Shown piece by piece: positions 47,225 to 57,560 of a stretch of DNA of 64,000 nt. The DNA is from Aquatica leii (taxonomy: Eukaryota > Arthropoda > Insecta > Coleoptera > Lampyridae): NCBI GenBank assembly GCA_035610365.1, contig CM069435.1:69313389-69377388 (forward strand), in the 5' to 3' direction. The translations under genes and the position numbers were made by a program. The notes under the pieces are model-generated. The model had not been told where the DNA came from. It searched no databases and was given only the letters and a program-made list of their open reading frames with translations. Numbering within the stretch: position 1 is the stretch's first letter; the number at the start of each line of letters is the position of its first letter.

Positions 47225-47945
47225 TCAAAACATTTCAGGTTTAAAAAAAATAGTAGTTGTAGTAATACAATTTTCCATTCCGGGCAATTCCCGTGTTGTC
47301 GCCATCACACAAGCTGAGCTTTCGTCACACGTCGCAGTGAACATCTTCAAAGCCTGCACTAAACTGATTGATTGTGCCATTGAAGTCTCGCTTTTATAGA
47401 CCGGCTCCCAATCGACAACATTAATTTTCAAATCTCCAGTAAAGAAAAACTAGAATATCGGTTAATATTAAAATGATTTTTAATTATTTCAATGGATTCC
47501 CTAATTTTTCGCTGATAATAATTAAAAACATTAGCCAAAATCTTAGTGTTTTCAAACATAATTTGATGATCCATCTCTAGCACGTGTTCCGACACCGTTG
47601 ACTTTATTTAAGACGACTACATCTTTGATGCTCCTTAATACGAATTCCCACACTTCTACCCGGTTCTCGTATGTATGCACAACCACAAGAGCAAGAAATG
47701 CCATATACGCAGTCATATTGAAAAGGAATAACGTCCTTCACCGGATTTAAAAGTTGACCCAATTTAGGAAGTGTAGAAAACCGAGTATTTCGACTACATT
47801 TTTCTTATACGTACCTTTGACATAGGGTAGATAAGCGATAGACACCGGTTGAGATTTCGCTGTTACTCTTGGTTTCGCAGACATACACTTTGTAATAGAT
47901 TGTTTAATACTTTTTTTATTGTAATTGTTTGAGACGAACACCATC
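47225..47945 (-). pseudogene. Penelope-like element, C-terminal part (GIY-YIG)
   Basis: Minus-strand fragments of a Penelope polyprotein. Near 47850-47770 stands AYLPYVKGTYKK and then FSTLPKLGQLLNPVKDVIP, the linker after RT. At about 47725-47650 comes VYGISCSCGCAYI, then PGRSVGIRIKEHQR, a GIY-YIG endonuclease entry. After a shift, HQIMFENTKILANVFNYYQR and REAIEI-like REsIEIIKNH lie near 47575-47480. The 3' end, about 47410-47225, is non-coding; part of it recurs on the plus strand at 52490-52570. The RT half lies at 52.3-52.5 kb beyond the gypsy copy. A different subfamily from the 7.9 kb Penelope. Confidence 0.82.
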
Positions 47946-48037
47946 GTTAGATAAAAAAGCTCATTTTGAAGATTTTGAGGTTGCTTTTTTTCTCAAAATC
48001 TTCCATAAATAAACTTATTTCGAAAAATAAAATATGC

Positions 48038-48295
48038 AAAGGTCATTTTCTAGAACGTTTACCGAAGCATATGGAACAATCGCGAACATTTTGCGAAGAT
48101 GTATAAATTCGTTGCAAACAAATCGGAGGTCAGTTATTTTCGTAATTCGAAGACGTGTTGAGAAGATTATTCAAGTTGAAATAAATAAGTGATTAACGCG
48201 TGTGCGATAAAGATACGGAGTACGTGACTTTAATGTAAACAAGTGTCGCTGTTTAGATAAATAGAAGTTATCCGCGGACTTTATCCGCAGCTACA
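48038..48295 (+). repeat. Ty3/gypsy 5' LTR (partial)
   Basis: From TTTTCTAGAACG (about 48051) the sequence matches the 3' LTR at 51935-52180 closely (GTATAAATTCGTTGCAAACA, AACGCGTGTGCGATAAAGAT, GTCGCTGTTTAGATAAATAG). The first part of the LTR is missing or unrecognisable, and its right end runs straight into gag with no primer-binding site, indicating deletions on both sides. Confidence 0.85.
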
Positions 48296-48781
48296 GCCCA
48301 TGACTGGAGCAACAAGCAGAAAGCGACGTCTTTAATTGTGTCCTTACGTGGAGAAGCTCTTGGAATCTTGCAAACTGTTCCTGACCACCTACAAGAAAAT
48401 TACGAACTTTTAATTTCACGTTTAGAAATGAGATATAAAGATGCTCATCTTCAACAAGTGTACCAGGCTCAAATTAAAAGTCGGGTTCAAAAAGCTGCCG
48501 AAAGTCTTCAAGAGTTTGAGGCTGACATCGCCAGACTAACACGGCTTGCGTATCCTACAGCGCCAGATTCCTTCTTAGAGCAGTTGGCTATTCAAACCTT
48601 TATAGACGGCCTCCGAGACAACGAAACGCAGCAGACTCTTCGGTTAGCTCGACCGAAAACGTTGGGTGACGCTTTAACCCATGCTTTGGAGTTTGATGCG
48701 ACGAAACAAACGTCCACCAAAACAGTAGCTCGACGAAAAGAAGTGACGTGTTGGAACAACGAAGAAGTGGGCCACGTATAA
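48296..48781 (+). pseudogene. Ty3/gypsy gag (N-terminus deleted)
   Basis: The open frame starts within capsid, DWSNKQKATSLIVSLRGEA near 48302, and runs to 48781 (TAA). It shows capsid-like helices (EFEADIARLTRLAYPTAPDS, then QLAIQTFIDGLRD) and the beginning of a zinc knuckle, CWNNEEVGH (normally C..C....GH....C; one Cys is lost and a stop follows). The expected start of gag is absent. Length is far short of an intact gag. Confidence 0.8.
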
Positions 48782-48843
48782 CGACGTTGTACTAAGCCCA
48801 AAAGGAAACCAGAAAAACGTCCGGAAAACTAGAACAGGACCGA

Positions 48844-51160
48844 ATGGGGCGAAAGTCCACCTCAACGAGCTATGCCCCGGAGATTACCATTCAAATGGCA
48901 TCGCCTAGGGAGCAATTGCATAGCATTTATCTCGATGGCAAGATCAATGGAAGAAGCGTTCAGTTACAGGTTGACACGGGAGCGACGAAGACCATCATTC
49001 GTCCTGACATCTTATTAGAAAACGAAAAAACATCACACATGACAACTATCCTTTACCCAGAATTGACGATACGTTAGACACCCTGTCAGGATCCCAGTGG
49101 TTTTCTACGTTAGATTTAAAGAGTGGATACTGGCAGGTAGAATTGGAACCCAAGGATCGTGAAAAAACAGCTTTTACGATTGGAACTGGTTTGCGCCAAT
49201 TCACTGAGATGCCCTTCGGCCTGTATAACGCTCCTGCAACATTCGAGCGTTTGATGGAGACCATCTTGCGCGGATTGTCTTGGAAGACGTGCGTGGTTTA
49301 CCTGGACGACGTGATCGTGGTTGAAGTAAGTGTTCCAGCGATTACGTGGGGCTAACCTCAAACTGAGCCCAAACAAATGCCACGTATTTAAGAAGGAAAT
49401 GCAATACCTTGGCCACGTCGTATCTAGAGATGGAGTAAAGGCTGACCCAGACAAAATTCGAGCAGTGCAAGCATGGCCAAGACCAATCGACAAACATCAG
49501 GTCCGAAGTTTCCTTAGGTGGTGCACCTATTATAGACGATTTGTACACGGATTTGCTAATATTGCCAAACCTTTGACGAAATTTACGGAAGAAAGAGCAG
49601 AATTTAGATGGAATGAAGACTGCGAAAATTCTTTCCATCACCTAAAACAAACCCTAGTCACTTCGCCGATTCTGAGTTATCCAAGAGAAGATAGAACATT
49701 TGTTTTGGATACCGACGCAAGCAATCTAGCCATGGGCGCGGTCCTTTCGCAGGTTTAAGATGGACAAGAAAAAGTTATCGCGTATTTTAGCAAGGTTTTG
49801 TTTAGGCCAGAAAGGAATTATTGCGTGACTAGAAGGGAGCTGTTAGCAGTCGTCAAGTCCATCGAACATTTCTACAAATATTTGTATAGACGCAAATTTT
49901 TACTGAGAACAGACTACATCGCATTAAAATGGCTACTGCAGTTCCGTAACCCGGAAGGACAAGTGGCAAGATGGATCGAGAGACTGCAAGAGTATGACTA
50001 TGACACAGAACACCGTACCGGAAGCAGTCATCAGAACGCTGATGCCTTGTCCAGAAGACCATGTCCGGCGGACTGTAGCCATTGTTCCCGACTGAAAGAA
50101 AAAGTTAAATGCCTCCGGAGAACTGCTATGGTTGATGATGAGTGGGAACCTGAACAGTTACGTCGCAAACAAGAAAACGATCCTGAAAGAAAACGACTCC
50201 TATACTGGAAAGAAAACGGCCGACGACCAACCTGGGAAAAAGTGAGTGCTTTGGGCAGAAACATCAAAGCGTACTGGGCGCAGTGGGACTCCTTGATAGT
50301 AGAAGACGGTCTTCTTAAGCAATTCCTAGAAAGTGTCGAAGGCACGGGAAACAGACTACAGTTGGTAGTGCCAAAGAGGAGGGTGTCCGAAGTGTTGAAG
50401 CATCTCCACGATGGGATATGAGGAAGACACTTTGGCATTAAGAAGACATTGGGTAAAGTGCGAGAACGATTATATTGGATGAACTGCAAAGAGGACGTCA
50501 TGAAATGGTGCCGTAAGTGCACGCTCTGCGCATCAGGAAATGGTCAAGCGAGAAAACGCAAAGCACCCATGCAGCAATACAACGTGAAAAGCTCTTTGGA
50601 AAGAGTAGCGATTGACATCCGGGTCGTTCCCAGAATCCGATTCGGGAAATAAATACATCCTGGTGGAATTACACTCCGATCAAGGCCGCAATTTTGAGTC
50701 TAGGCTGTTTCAAGAAGTTTACGGACTGTTGGAAATTAAGAAAACTAAGACAACGCCTCTCCATCCTCAATCTGATGGCATGGTTGAGCGGATGAATCGA
50801 ACAATGGGCAAATACTTAGCCAAAGTAGTGTCCGAACACCAAAGAGACTGGGATCAGTACTTACACCTTTTCCTAATGGCATATCGATCATCCGTTCACG
50901 AAAGCACAGGCCAAACCCCATCCTGTATGATGCTCGGTCGCGAAATACGTCTGCCATGCGACCTCCAATTTGGACGAAGACCGGAAGAAGAAGTTGCTGA
51001 AGAAGATTACGTCAGCAAGCTGACCATGAGGAAGTCCGTAAAAACACACAAATTGCCAGCGACAGGATGAAGACTAGATATGACGTCAAGGCACAACCTG
51101 GCGACATGCTCTGGTTGTATAATCCCCAAAGGAGACGTAGTCTATCGCCGAAGCTACAAA
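48844..51160 (+). pseudogene. Ty3/gypsy pol: protease, RT, RNase H, integrase
   Basis: Protease: VQLQVDTGATKTIIRP near 48960 (DTGA active site). Sequence then jumps at about 49040 to the RT palm, with LDLKSGYWQVEL (49113 on), FTEMPFGLYNAPATFERLM and YLDD at 49299-49310. A second jump near 49322 leads to the RT connection and RNase H at 49330-50062: YLGHVVS, FVLDTDASNLAMGAVL, RRELLAV, HQNADALSRR. The integrase zinc finger has H....H around a TGA near 50419 and CRKCTLC near 50510. Its core keeps AIDI, HSDQGRNFES (second D) and MVERMNRT (E), but the part between the first and second Asp is mostly gone (about 50660). A GPY/F-like region with GPYKVVLLI begins at 51172. At least five stops or shifts besides the deletions. 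Dead copy. Confidence 0.9.
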
Positions 51161-51171
51161 GGCAATAGGAG

Positions 51172-51890
51172 GGCCCTTATAAAGTTGTGCTGCTTATTAA
51201 TGACGTCATATATGGCATCCGAAAACCGCCCAGAGACAAGCCAAAAGTAATCCACGTCGATCGTCTAGCCCCGTTTGCTGGCAATAACCACAATACGCAA
51301 GTTCAGGTCCGAACCAGAGTAATAAGCAGCAGAACCAGGAATCAAATCGAAGGAATGGAGTTCGAGATATTTATGAACTTATACGGAGGTTCTGGAAAAG
51401 CTAGATTCGGAGGAACAACAAGACCTGTTCCAAACACAAAAATATTACGCCAGCTAGATGAATTACGAAAACAGCAACCGGCAGTCGGAAAAGTTTTAGG
51501 ACTACGTAGTGACAGACGCTTTGTTTTCTATTTGGTGACCAAGAAATACTCACGTACCAAGCCGTTATACAAAAATCTGTGGCGAACATTATGGAATCTC
51601 AAAAGAGAAATGGAGTTCCACCATGTTAAAAAATTGGCAGTACCCAAGCTTGGTTGTGGCTTAGATCAACTGAATTAGAGGACGGTTCAAAACATGTTGG
51701 AGGTCGTCTTCCGAGGAACAGACGTCCAAGTGTTGGTCTCTAGTTACAAACCAAGGAGAATATCGAGTCAGGAAAAGTCCATTGACTGTTACTTTTATGA
51801 TCAAGGAAGTTGTCGCGATCCCCACAATCCTTTCTACAGGTGTCGCATCCAGTCTCCTTTTCTGGAACAGAACAGTCCTAAGGAGGGGGG
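51172..51890 (+). pseudogene. Ty3/gypsy pol C-terminus with macro-domain half
   Basis: One frame (51187-51678) goes from the integrase tail (IYGIRKPPRDKPKVIHVDRL) into a segment that resembles the C-terminal half of a macro domain of the TARG1/OARD1 kind: ELRKQQPAVGKVLGL, FVFYLVTKK, KPLY, then VKKLAVPKLGCGLDQLN. A TAG at 51676-51678 stands where that family has Trp. The frame goes on with NMLEVVFRGTDVQVLV to about 51765. The Lys in TKK and the Asp in GCGLD correspond to residues reported as catalytic in TARG1 (removal of ADP-ribose from proteins). The N-terminal nucleotide-binding half is missing, again at a deletion-like joint near 51445. A Cys-rich end (CYFYDQGSCRDPHNPFYRC) follows. Identification rests on motif memory. 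Confidence 0.72.
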
Positions 51891-51892
51891 CA

Positions 51893-52200
51893 GTAAAACA
51901 TTCTCAAATTCAAGAGCCTTCTCAAAGTTTTATCCTTTTTCTAGAACGTTCACCAAAAGATATGAAAGAATCGCGAACATTTTGCAAAAATGTATAAATT
52001 CGTTGCAAACAAATCGGAGGTCAGTTATTTCCGTAATTCGAAGACGGCAGTGTTAAGAAGATTCAAGTTGAAATAAATAAGAGGTTAACGCGTGTGCGAT
52101 AAAGATACAGAGTACGTGACTTTAATATAAACCATTGTCGCTGTTTAGATAAATAGAATTTATCGGCAGACTTTATCTTCGTGTAAGTGATAGCGCGATA
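51893..52200 (+). repeat. Ty3/gypsy 3' LTR
   Basis: Preceded by a polypurine tract AAGGAGGGGGG (51880-51890). The LTR starts near AGTAAAACATTCTC (51892 on) and shares its middle and end with 48051-48280. The exact right end is uncertain; sequence to about 52250 may still belong to it. Confidence 0.8.
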
Positions 52201-52329
52201 TAAATTACAGTGTAACTGTTTTTATTAAATATTATTAGATTTAATTAGTTCGGGTAGTTTAAACGTGTATATATTTGTAGTATAAAATAAATTAGTAATA
52301 ATAAGAAACTTTACAATAGGTACTATGTA

Positions 52330-52480
52330 GCTTGAAATATTGTTCTCGCTCAATAAAGATCTGATAATGTTAATTGAATCAGGTACCGGCACGTTACTCA
52401 ACAAAGACTCGATATCAAAACTAACCAGAATGTCAGTCTGTTACAAACGAAAATTATGCAACTTTTGAACAAAATCCCCA
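52330..52480 (-). pseudogene. Penelope-like reverse-transcriptase fragment
   Basis: Minus-strand translation gives FVQKLHNFRL followed by QTDILVSFDIESLLSNVPVP and INIIRSLL, the Penelope RT motif VSFDV.SLFTNVP with the first catalytic Asp. Orientation and order fit the GIY-YIG part at 47.2-47.9 kb, so the gypsy element at 48.0-52.2 kb probably inserted between the two parts. Confidence 0.75.
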
Positions 52481-52610
52481 GTATCTGAATCCACTGTGAC
52501 GTGTGTAAAGCTCAGCTTGTGTGATGGCAACAGCACGAGAATTATCCAGAATATAAAATTGTATTAGGAATGCAACCCGTGGAAACCTGAATTCTACTTT
52601 AGTTGTACTG
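52481..52610 (+). repeat. inverted copy of Penelope 3' sequence
   Basis: AAGCTCAGCTTGTGTGATGG (52509-52528) and its surroundings repeat, in opposite orientation, the minus-strand sequence at about 47330-47225 (AAAGCTCAGCTTGTGTGATG there). So a piece of Penelope 3' region stands head-on to the RT fragment, as seen in partially inverted Penelope copies. Confidence 0.75.
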
Positions 52611-53735
52611 TTAAAATTTATAATAGCTGCAACTTAACCTAAAAATGTTCTATCAAAAATTTTCTTTTATTTTTTTTGTATTCAATATTTGCATTTGATA
52701 AAGTCACATTACGATTACGATACAAAACGTACAACTGTCGGCAAAGTTTTGGTTTGGTAAGCAAATTTTATGGATAAGAAATGCATGTCCAAAACCAACA
52801 ATATGGGCTGTGCTTTTCACTAATTTGCCATCAACTAATCCCTCAACAAAAAACATTTATTGTAAACTTTAAGAAACTTTTTTTAAATAAAGTTTTAGAT
52901 ATTGTATTGGCAACACATATTAGAAAACCTTGATCATCAGTGCTAGTTTCAGTAAATTTTATTTGATGTCAGGTGCGGTTGTAAATTACATAAGTAATAA
53001 AAGTTAGTAGTACCAAAGAATAAATACAATAAATTCATTATGATGTGGTTACTTTTAGAGTAAAAAACTTCAAGATGATAGAACTTAAGTTATAAAAAAT
53101 TTATCAACAAAAAATCTATTTCATCTTTTCTGATAATATACAATATAACCCATTGTGTCATTAAAAAAACCAACTTTAAAAACAAAAGCATTTAAGAATC
53201 AAGCACAAAAACCACTAATTCTGCTCATGCGTATTTCTAATCCATGTTACAACTGGAAACGGCAATGATAAAATATGAATGTGTAATAGTCGCTTTAGCT
53301 TCTCTGAACAAATTTGTTAGAACATTTTTAATTATGTGCCTGACAATCTACATAAACCATTTTTCTATACACATACACAAAATAGACTGTAATCTAAGAT
53401 ATGAATGTCGCCGATAAAAACCAAGACCATCACAAACTTTGGCCAATTGAGTTAACTATTTATCTATAAACCATTTTGTATAGTACGCTGTTAACTCAAG
53501 GTGCAGAATATAGGTTTATATTTAGTTGATGTTAGAAAGTGTAACCATATACATAGCTAGTATTTTTTTTATATTTAAAAACCCCCGTAATCTTTGACAA
53601 ATCACTGTCACTATTAAAACAGCTTTAATCGGTGAGGAACGCGAAATCTACGTCATGTAAAAAATACATTTTTTACCCTTGACTTAATTTGATCTCACCC
53701 GTTATATGCTATCAATTTTCCAATTTTGGACATAA
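52611..53735. other. intron sequence, nothing recognised
   Basis: AT-rich; no coding signal supported. Confidence 0.45.
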
Positions 53736-53739
53736 GCCT

Positions 53740-55645
53740 CCTCTTTGCGCTTCCAACTTTCTCTATATATTGCTTCTCTCATCCATGCGTTTCCGGTCAT
53801 TTTCATGATGTCGTCCAACCATCTTGCCTTGGGCGCCCTAAGCTTCTTCTTCCCGCCCTAGGTCACCACCTTTCATCTTGACGTCTAGCGAGGTCTTGCG
53901 CAACTCCATTTCAATTTACAAATTCGAGTTGTGATATCTTCTACTTTAGTTCGTTGTCTAATATATTCGTTCTTCAATCGGTACCTTCGTGTAACGCCTA
54001 GCATAGATCTTTCCATACCCCCTGTGCAACTTCAAATTTATGCACTACTTCCTCAGTAAACGTCCAGGTTTCCGCTCCGTATGTTAAAATTGGGACGATA
54101 CATTCGTCATAAACTTTCGTTTTTAAGTATCGTGGGATATTAGTTTTAACATTGCCCTAGGTATATGTATTCTTCCACTTCTTGTAGTATTTTTACTTCT
54201 ATATATATAGGGTTAATAGGTATGTTATAATTCGTCATACTTTTTGTTTTTTCAATATTCATACGGAATCCAATCGTTTTCTTCACCTCATTCAGCCGAT
54301 TTGGCATTTCTGTTAGTTATTTAGGAGTATGTGCCATTATGATGAAGATGAGAGAGACGTTCATCCTTTATGTTAATTCCTTTCTCAATCCAATCCAGCA
54401 GTTTGAAAACCTTTTCTAGTAAATTTGAAAAAGAATTTTGGGGACATTGTGTTTCTTATTCCGCGCTCGATGCTAATGGACTTAGTGTCATCAAATATTC
54501 TAATGATCATAGTTGCATTTTCGTATATTGCTTTCACTAACTGAAATATACCTATAGTCGATTATACTGCGTTGGAGGCGTTCGATACCGTGGAAACATG
54601 GGCTATGTTTTTACGGTATCAAACGCCTTCTCATAATCAAAGAAGGCCAATCATAGAGGTAGGTTGTATTCGTTCACCGTTTGTATTAATTGTTTAACTC
54701 TGAGAATCTGGTCCATCGTGCTGAATCTTTTACGGAATTCTGCCTGCTCTACGGGTTAGAATTCGTCTAGTCGGGTTGATATTCTGTTATTTGTAACTTT
54801 CTTTCAGTCTCTAAGCATTTGTTAAATAATACTCTTACATGTTTTATTATTTCCGATCCACCGCTTTTAATTTCCACTACGATTTCGTCCCCGCCAGGCG
54901 CTTTGCATTTTCATTTGTTTTAAACTTCTTGATTTTATAGCAACTTATCTTCGGTATATCCTCAGTGTAATGCCCGATTAATTTAAGTATTTCGTCCATT
55001 CGCGAAGCGTTTTGTTTGCTGATCTTTGACGAATATACATAGGTTTTCGCAGAATCTTTTGATACAGCTTAAGATTTCTTCTCTTTTTGTTATAATGTTT
55101 CCGTTTTCGTACATAATTCTGATTAACTTTTCTTTTCGTCGTTTATTTTTGCTCTAAACAATTTTATTCCCTTGTTAGTCTGTATAATATTCTCAGTCAG
55201 CTTTTCATCGTATTCTTTGATGTATTGTTTTGTATGTTGCCTAATATTCTTATTTAGGTCTCGCAATAGGGTGTTATTTTTATGTGTACCAAACAGCAGT
55301 TTCCTTCTTTCGTTCCTTATTTCTTTGTTATTGTAACTTAATTTGTGTTTTCTTGTTTTTCTTTTAGCTAGTGTCTTCTGAGCTACTTCTAGTATTCTTT
55401 CTCTAGATTTACTGCCCGTAGTTTATTTTCCAGTCTTAGCCTGTAAGAGTTTAATACTTTTTGTTAGAAATTATAAAGTCTATATCCTTCCTTTTGCCGC
55501 CCGAGCTTTACCATGTCCGTCTTCAATGTTCTTTCTTCTGGAAGAATACGTTTATTATATATAGCTGCTGTGCTTCTGCAAGATTTATAGGTGTTTGTTT
55601 TCCATCCCACTATACGCTATCTTAGCTTAATTGCTTAGAGACTCT
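53740..55645 (-). pseudogene. RTE-type LINE, reverse-transcriptase part
   Basis: The minus strand reads, from high to low coordinates, a lysine/arginine-rich post-endonuclease region (LKTDMVKLGRQKEGYRLYNF near 55530-55470). RT pieces follow: FDYEKAFDTV near 54640 (catalytic D in the RTE form DYEKAFD), DDTKS/SIERG near 54490, and LLEKVFKLLDWIEKGINIKD near 54425-54370. The C-terminal domain near 53860-53740 includes KMVGRHHEND-like W.DDI.K..G..WMR remnants. The wording DYEKAFD and ..LD.IEKGI identifies the RTE clade. Frameshifts and stops throughout. The 5' end is cut near 55645. Confidence 0.78.
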
Positions 55646-57169
55646 AGTAAGTTTCTGCGCTTAAAAAACAACAGTTATCTACATGTTACATTTGCTGTAA
55701 AAAACGTAATTATATAAAAAATGTTTATAAAAACAGAATGCTAGAAATAATATATTTACAAGAAAAGTAAATTCTGAAATAACAACCATTTAAACTTTTA
55801 CTTCAAAAATGGGGTAAATTTAATGATAAGTCGTTTTACGGTTCGCTTATTGTTTTGTTATTTGCTAATTTTTACTTACTTTTTTTTACTTAAAAGATAT
55901 CTAAGCTTACATAAAAAGCAATACCATAATATTGTTAAAAGTACATGCTTTTCGACTTTATCTAATAAGTCAAAAAACAAAAAAGTGTTGACCAGTAAAT
56001 GAACACAAACCTAATCTTTCTAAAAACCGTAAGTTGTTATGTTTACAATTTTTAAAACAAAACCTAAAAAAACTAAAATAAATAACGGTTCTGGATCAAT
56101 AAATCTATTTATTTATATTTTAAGTTTGGTTCTAGGTCAAATTATAATTTTTTGTCGACAAGCAGGGTTTATTCTACATTCTCTACACCATTATTTACGT
56201 TTTCTACATTATCTACGCATTTTCTAAGTACACGTGTAAAAAATTATTTTTACCTGTAAAATGCTTATTTCAGATTTAATAAATAAACATTTTCTTATCA
56301 AAATTAGATTCGTATCAATACTTCAATTAGGGATAGCTCACGTAACTAATTCTCATTCAGTAATTTGCTGTATTCTTGATAATTTATTGATTGCAAGCTA
56401 GTGCAAATATTTCGATGATTGTAGTATTCCACGTCCATTACCCGCACCCTGCGCAACACTTGTATTCGAACTCAAAACACTTAAATCTATGTTTCTGCTA
56501 ACTTTTAGCTTTATAGTTTGTTTTAATATCAATTTATCTATATATCCTTTACTCGTAGTGCTTCTGCTTAAAAATACAATGTATTTCTTATTCTTATCGT
56601 ATTTCTATAAAACCCTGTGTATTTAAACGACATTATATTAGCCTTGTTTTTGTGCATTCCCAAATTAGATTCGAAAACACATTTACAACATTTGCATTGA
56701 ATTTATAACCAATATAAAAGCTATCTGTAAATTAACGTGTAACACATCAGCATTAGCTTTCGTTTAATCCATTATCGAAACAATTAAATTTCACTAACAA
56801 AAAATTCAAAACATTTGCTCAATGCTTTCAGCAATAAACTATTTTTTTAATCTTATAAGAGAGTAGTTTATTACATAAAAACATTATATTGATTTATGCC
56901 TGTAATTTGATGCTGCTTGTATATGATATTAACATACACACTCTCTGTATCATTAAACTGTCAAACATGTTCGTAGGTATTAGAATTGTGTTCAAGCTGT
57001 AACCTGTAATAGTATCTTAATAAGATATGACATTTGTACTCATAGGAAAACACGGATATACGAAGTAATGTGAGAATAAGTATTATTAACTAAGAAGTCA
57101 TTTAAAGATTCAATTATTAATACAACCCAATCGATTTTCAAATGTATTAAAAGTAATTTTAAATTACAG
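55646..57169. other. intron sequence, nothing recognised
   Basis: AT-rich. The frame 56039-56227 shows no domain. Ends with the receptor's acceptor site. Confidence 0.45.
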
Positions 57170-57376
57170 GAAGGAACGAAAAAAATGCATACAGTATTAT
57201 CACGCACGTGGAGAGGTTCTCCAAGGACCGAAGATCGCTACCTCTCAGATTCTCAAAGATCCCATCAACCATTCACCGGATCAGTACGTGTTGGAGTGAC
57301 AAGTTTGTGTAGAATAAATGGAAACATTAGCCACAGAAGTATGCGTCGTTCAGAATTAGCTAATACATTACTGTAG
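57170..57376 (+). CDS. orphan class A GPCR, last coding exon (C-terminal tail)
   Basis: Begins right after AAATTACAG and continues the receptor in phase 0 with EGTKKMHTVLSRTW, giving 68 residues and TAG at 57374-57376. It is the cytoplasmic tail: rich in Ser/Thr/Arg (SPRTEDRYLSDSQRSHQ, then RINGNISHRSMRRSELAN), with several possible kinase sites for receptor desensitisation and a Cys (CRI) that could be palmitoylated, though rather far from TM7. The composition differs sharply from the AT-rich neighbourhood and there is no stop, supporting real coding sequence. Together with exon 1, about 410 residues, an ordinary size for a class A receptor. The joining of the exons is my inference from matching splice sites and phase. 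Confidence 0.8.
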   Translation, partial: EGTKKMHTVLSRTWRGSPRTEDRYLSDSQRSHQPFTGSVRVGVTSLCRINGNISHRSMRRSELANTLL

Positions 57377-57560
57377 CAACTGTGTTTGTAAGCTCTACTT
57401 AACGCACAAAAAATATAATTTATGAAAATATTTTTTACATTTCCTTCTTAAATTACTGTAATATTTTGACAATGCTTTAACATTGTAAACAAAACCTTTT
57501 TCATAAAGATGTGACATAATAAAATAAATTTGTAGATAATTTATAAAATTTATGGATGTA
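57377..57560 (+). terminator. GPCR 3' UTR with polyadenylation signal
   Basis: First AATAAA after the stop is at 57533-57538, about 160 nt downstream, followed by T/G-rich TTTGTAGATAATTT. A plausible end of the transcript; other signals further on cannot be excluded. Confidence 0.5.

Larger units (their letters stand above)
46829..57169 (+). other. 10.3 kb intron of the GPCR gene
   Basis: Donor AAG/GTAATT and acceptor TAAATTACAG (AG 57168-57169) join the two receptor exons in phase 0. The intron is full of transposable elements: a split Penelope element (minus), a Ty3/gypsy copy (plus) and an RTE LINE (minus). An unrecognised additional coding exon inside the intron cannot be ruled out, but the phase-0 join gives a sensible receptor tail. 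Confidence 0.75.

Noticed and set aside
47968-48003. 12-bp hairpin next to the gypsy left junction
   Set aside because: Perfect arms but short and AT-rich; expected by chance in this sequence, no partner structure.
49342-50522. Long minus-strand ORFs (99-163 codons)
   Set aside because: They are antisense shadows of the GC-richer gypsy pol gene; the plus strand has the RT, RNase H and integrase motifs.
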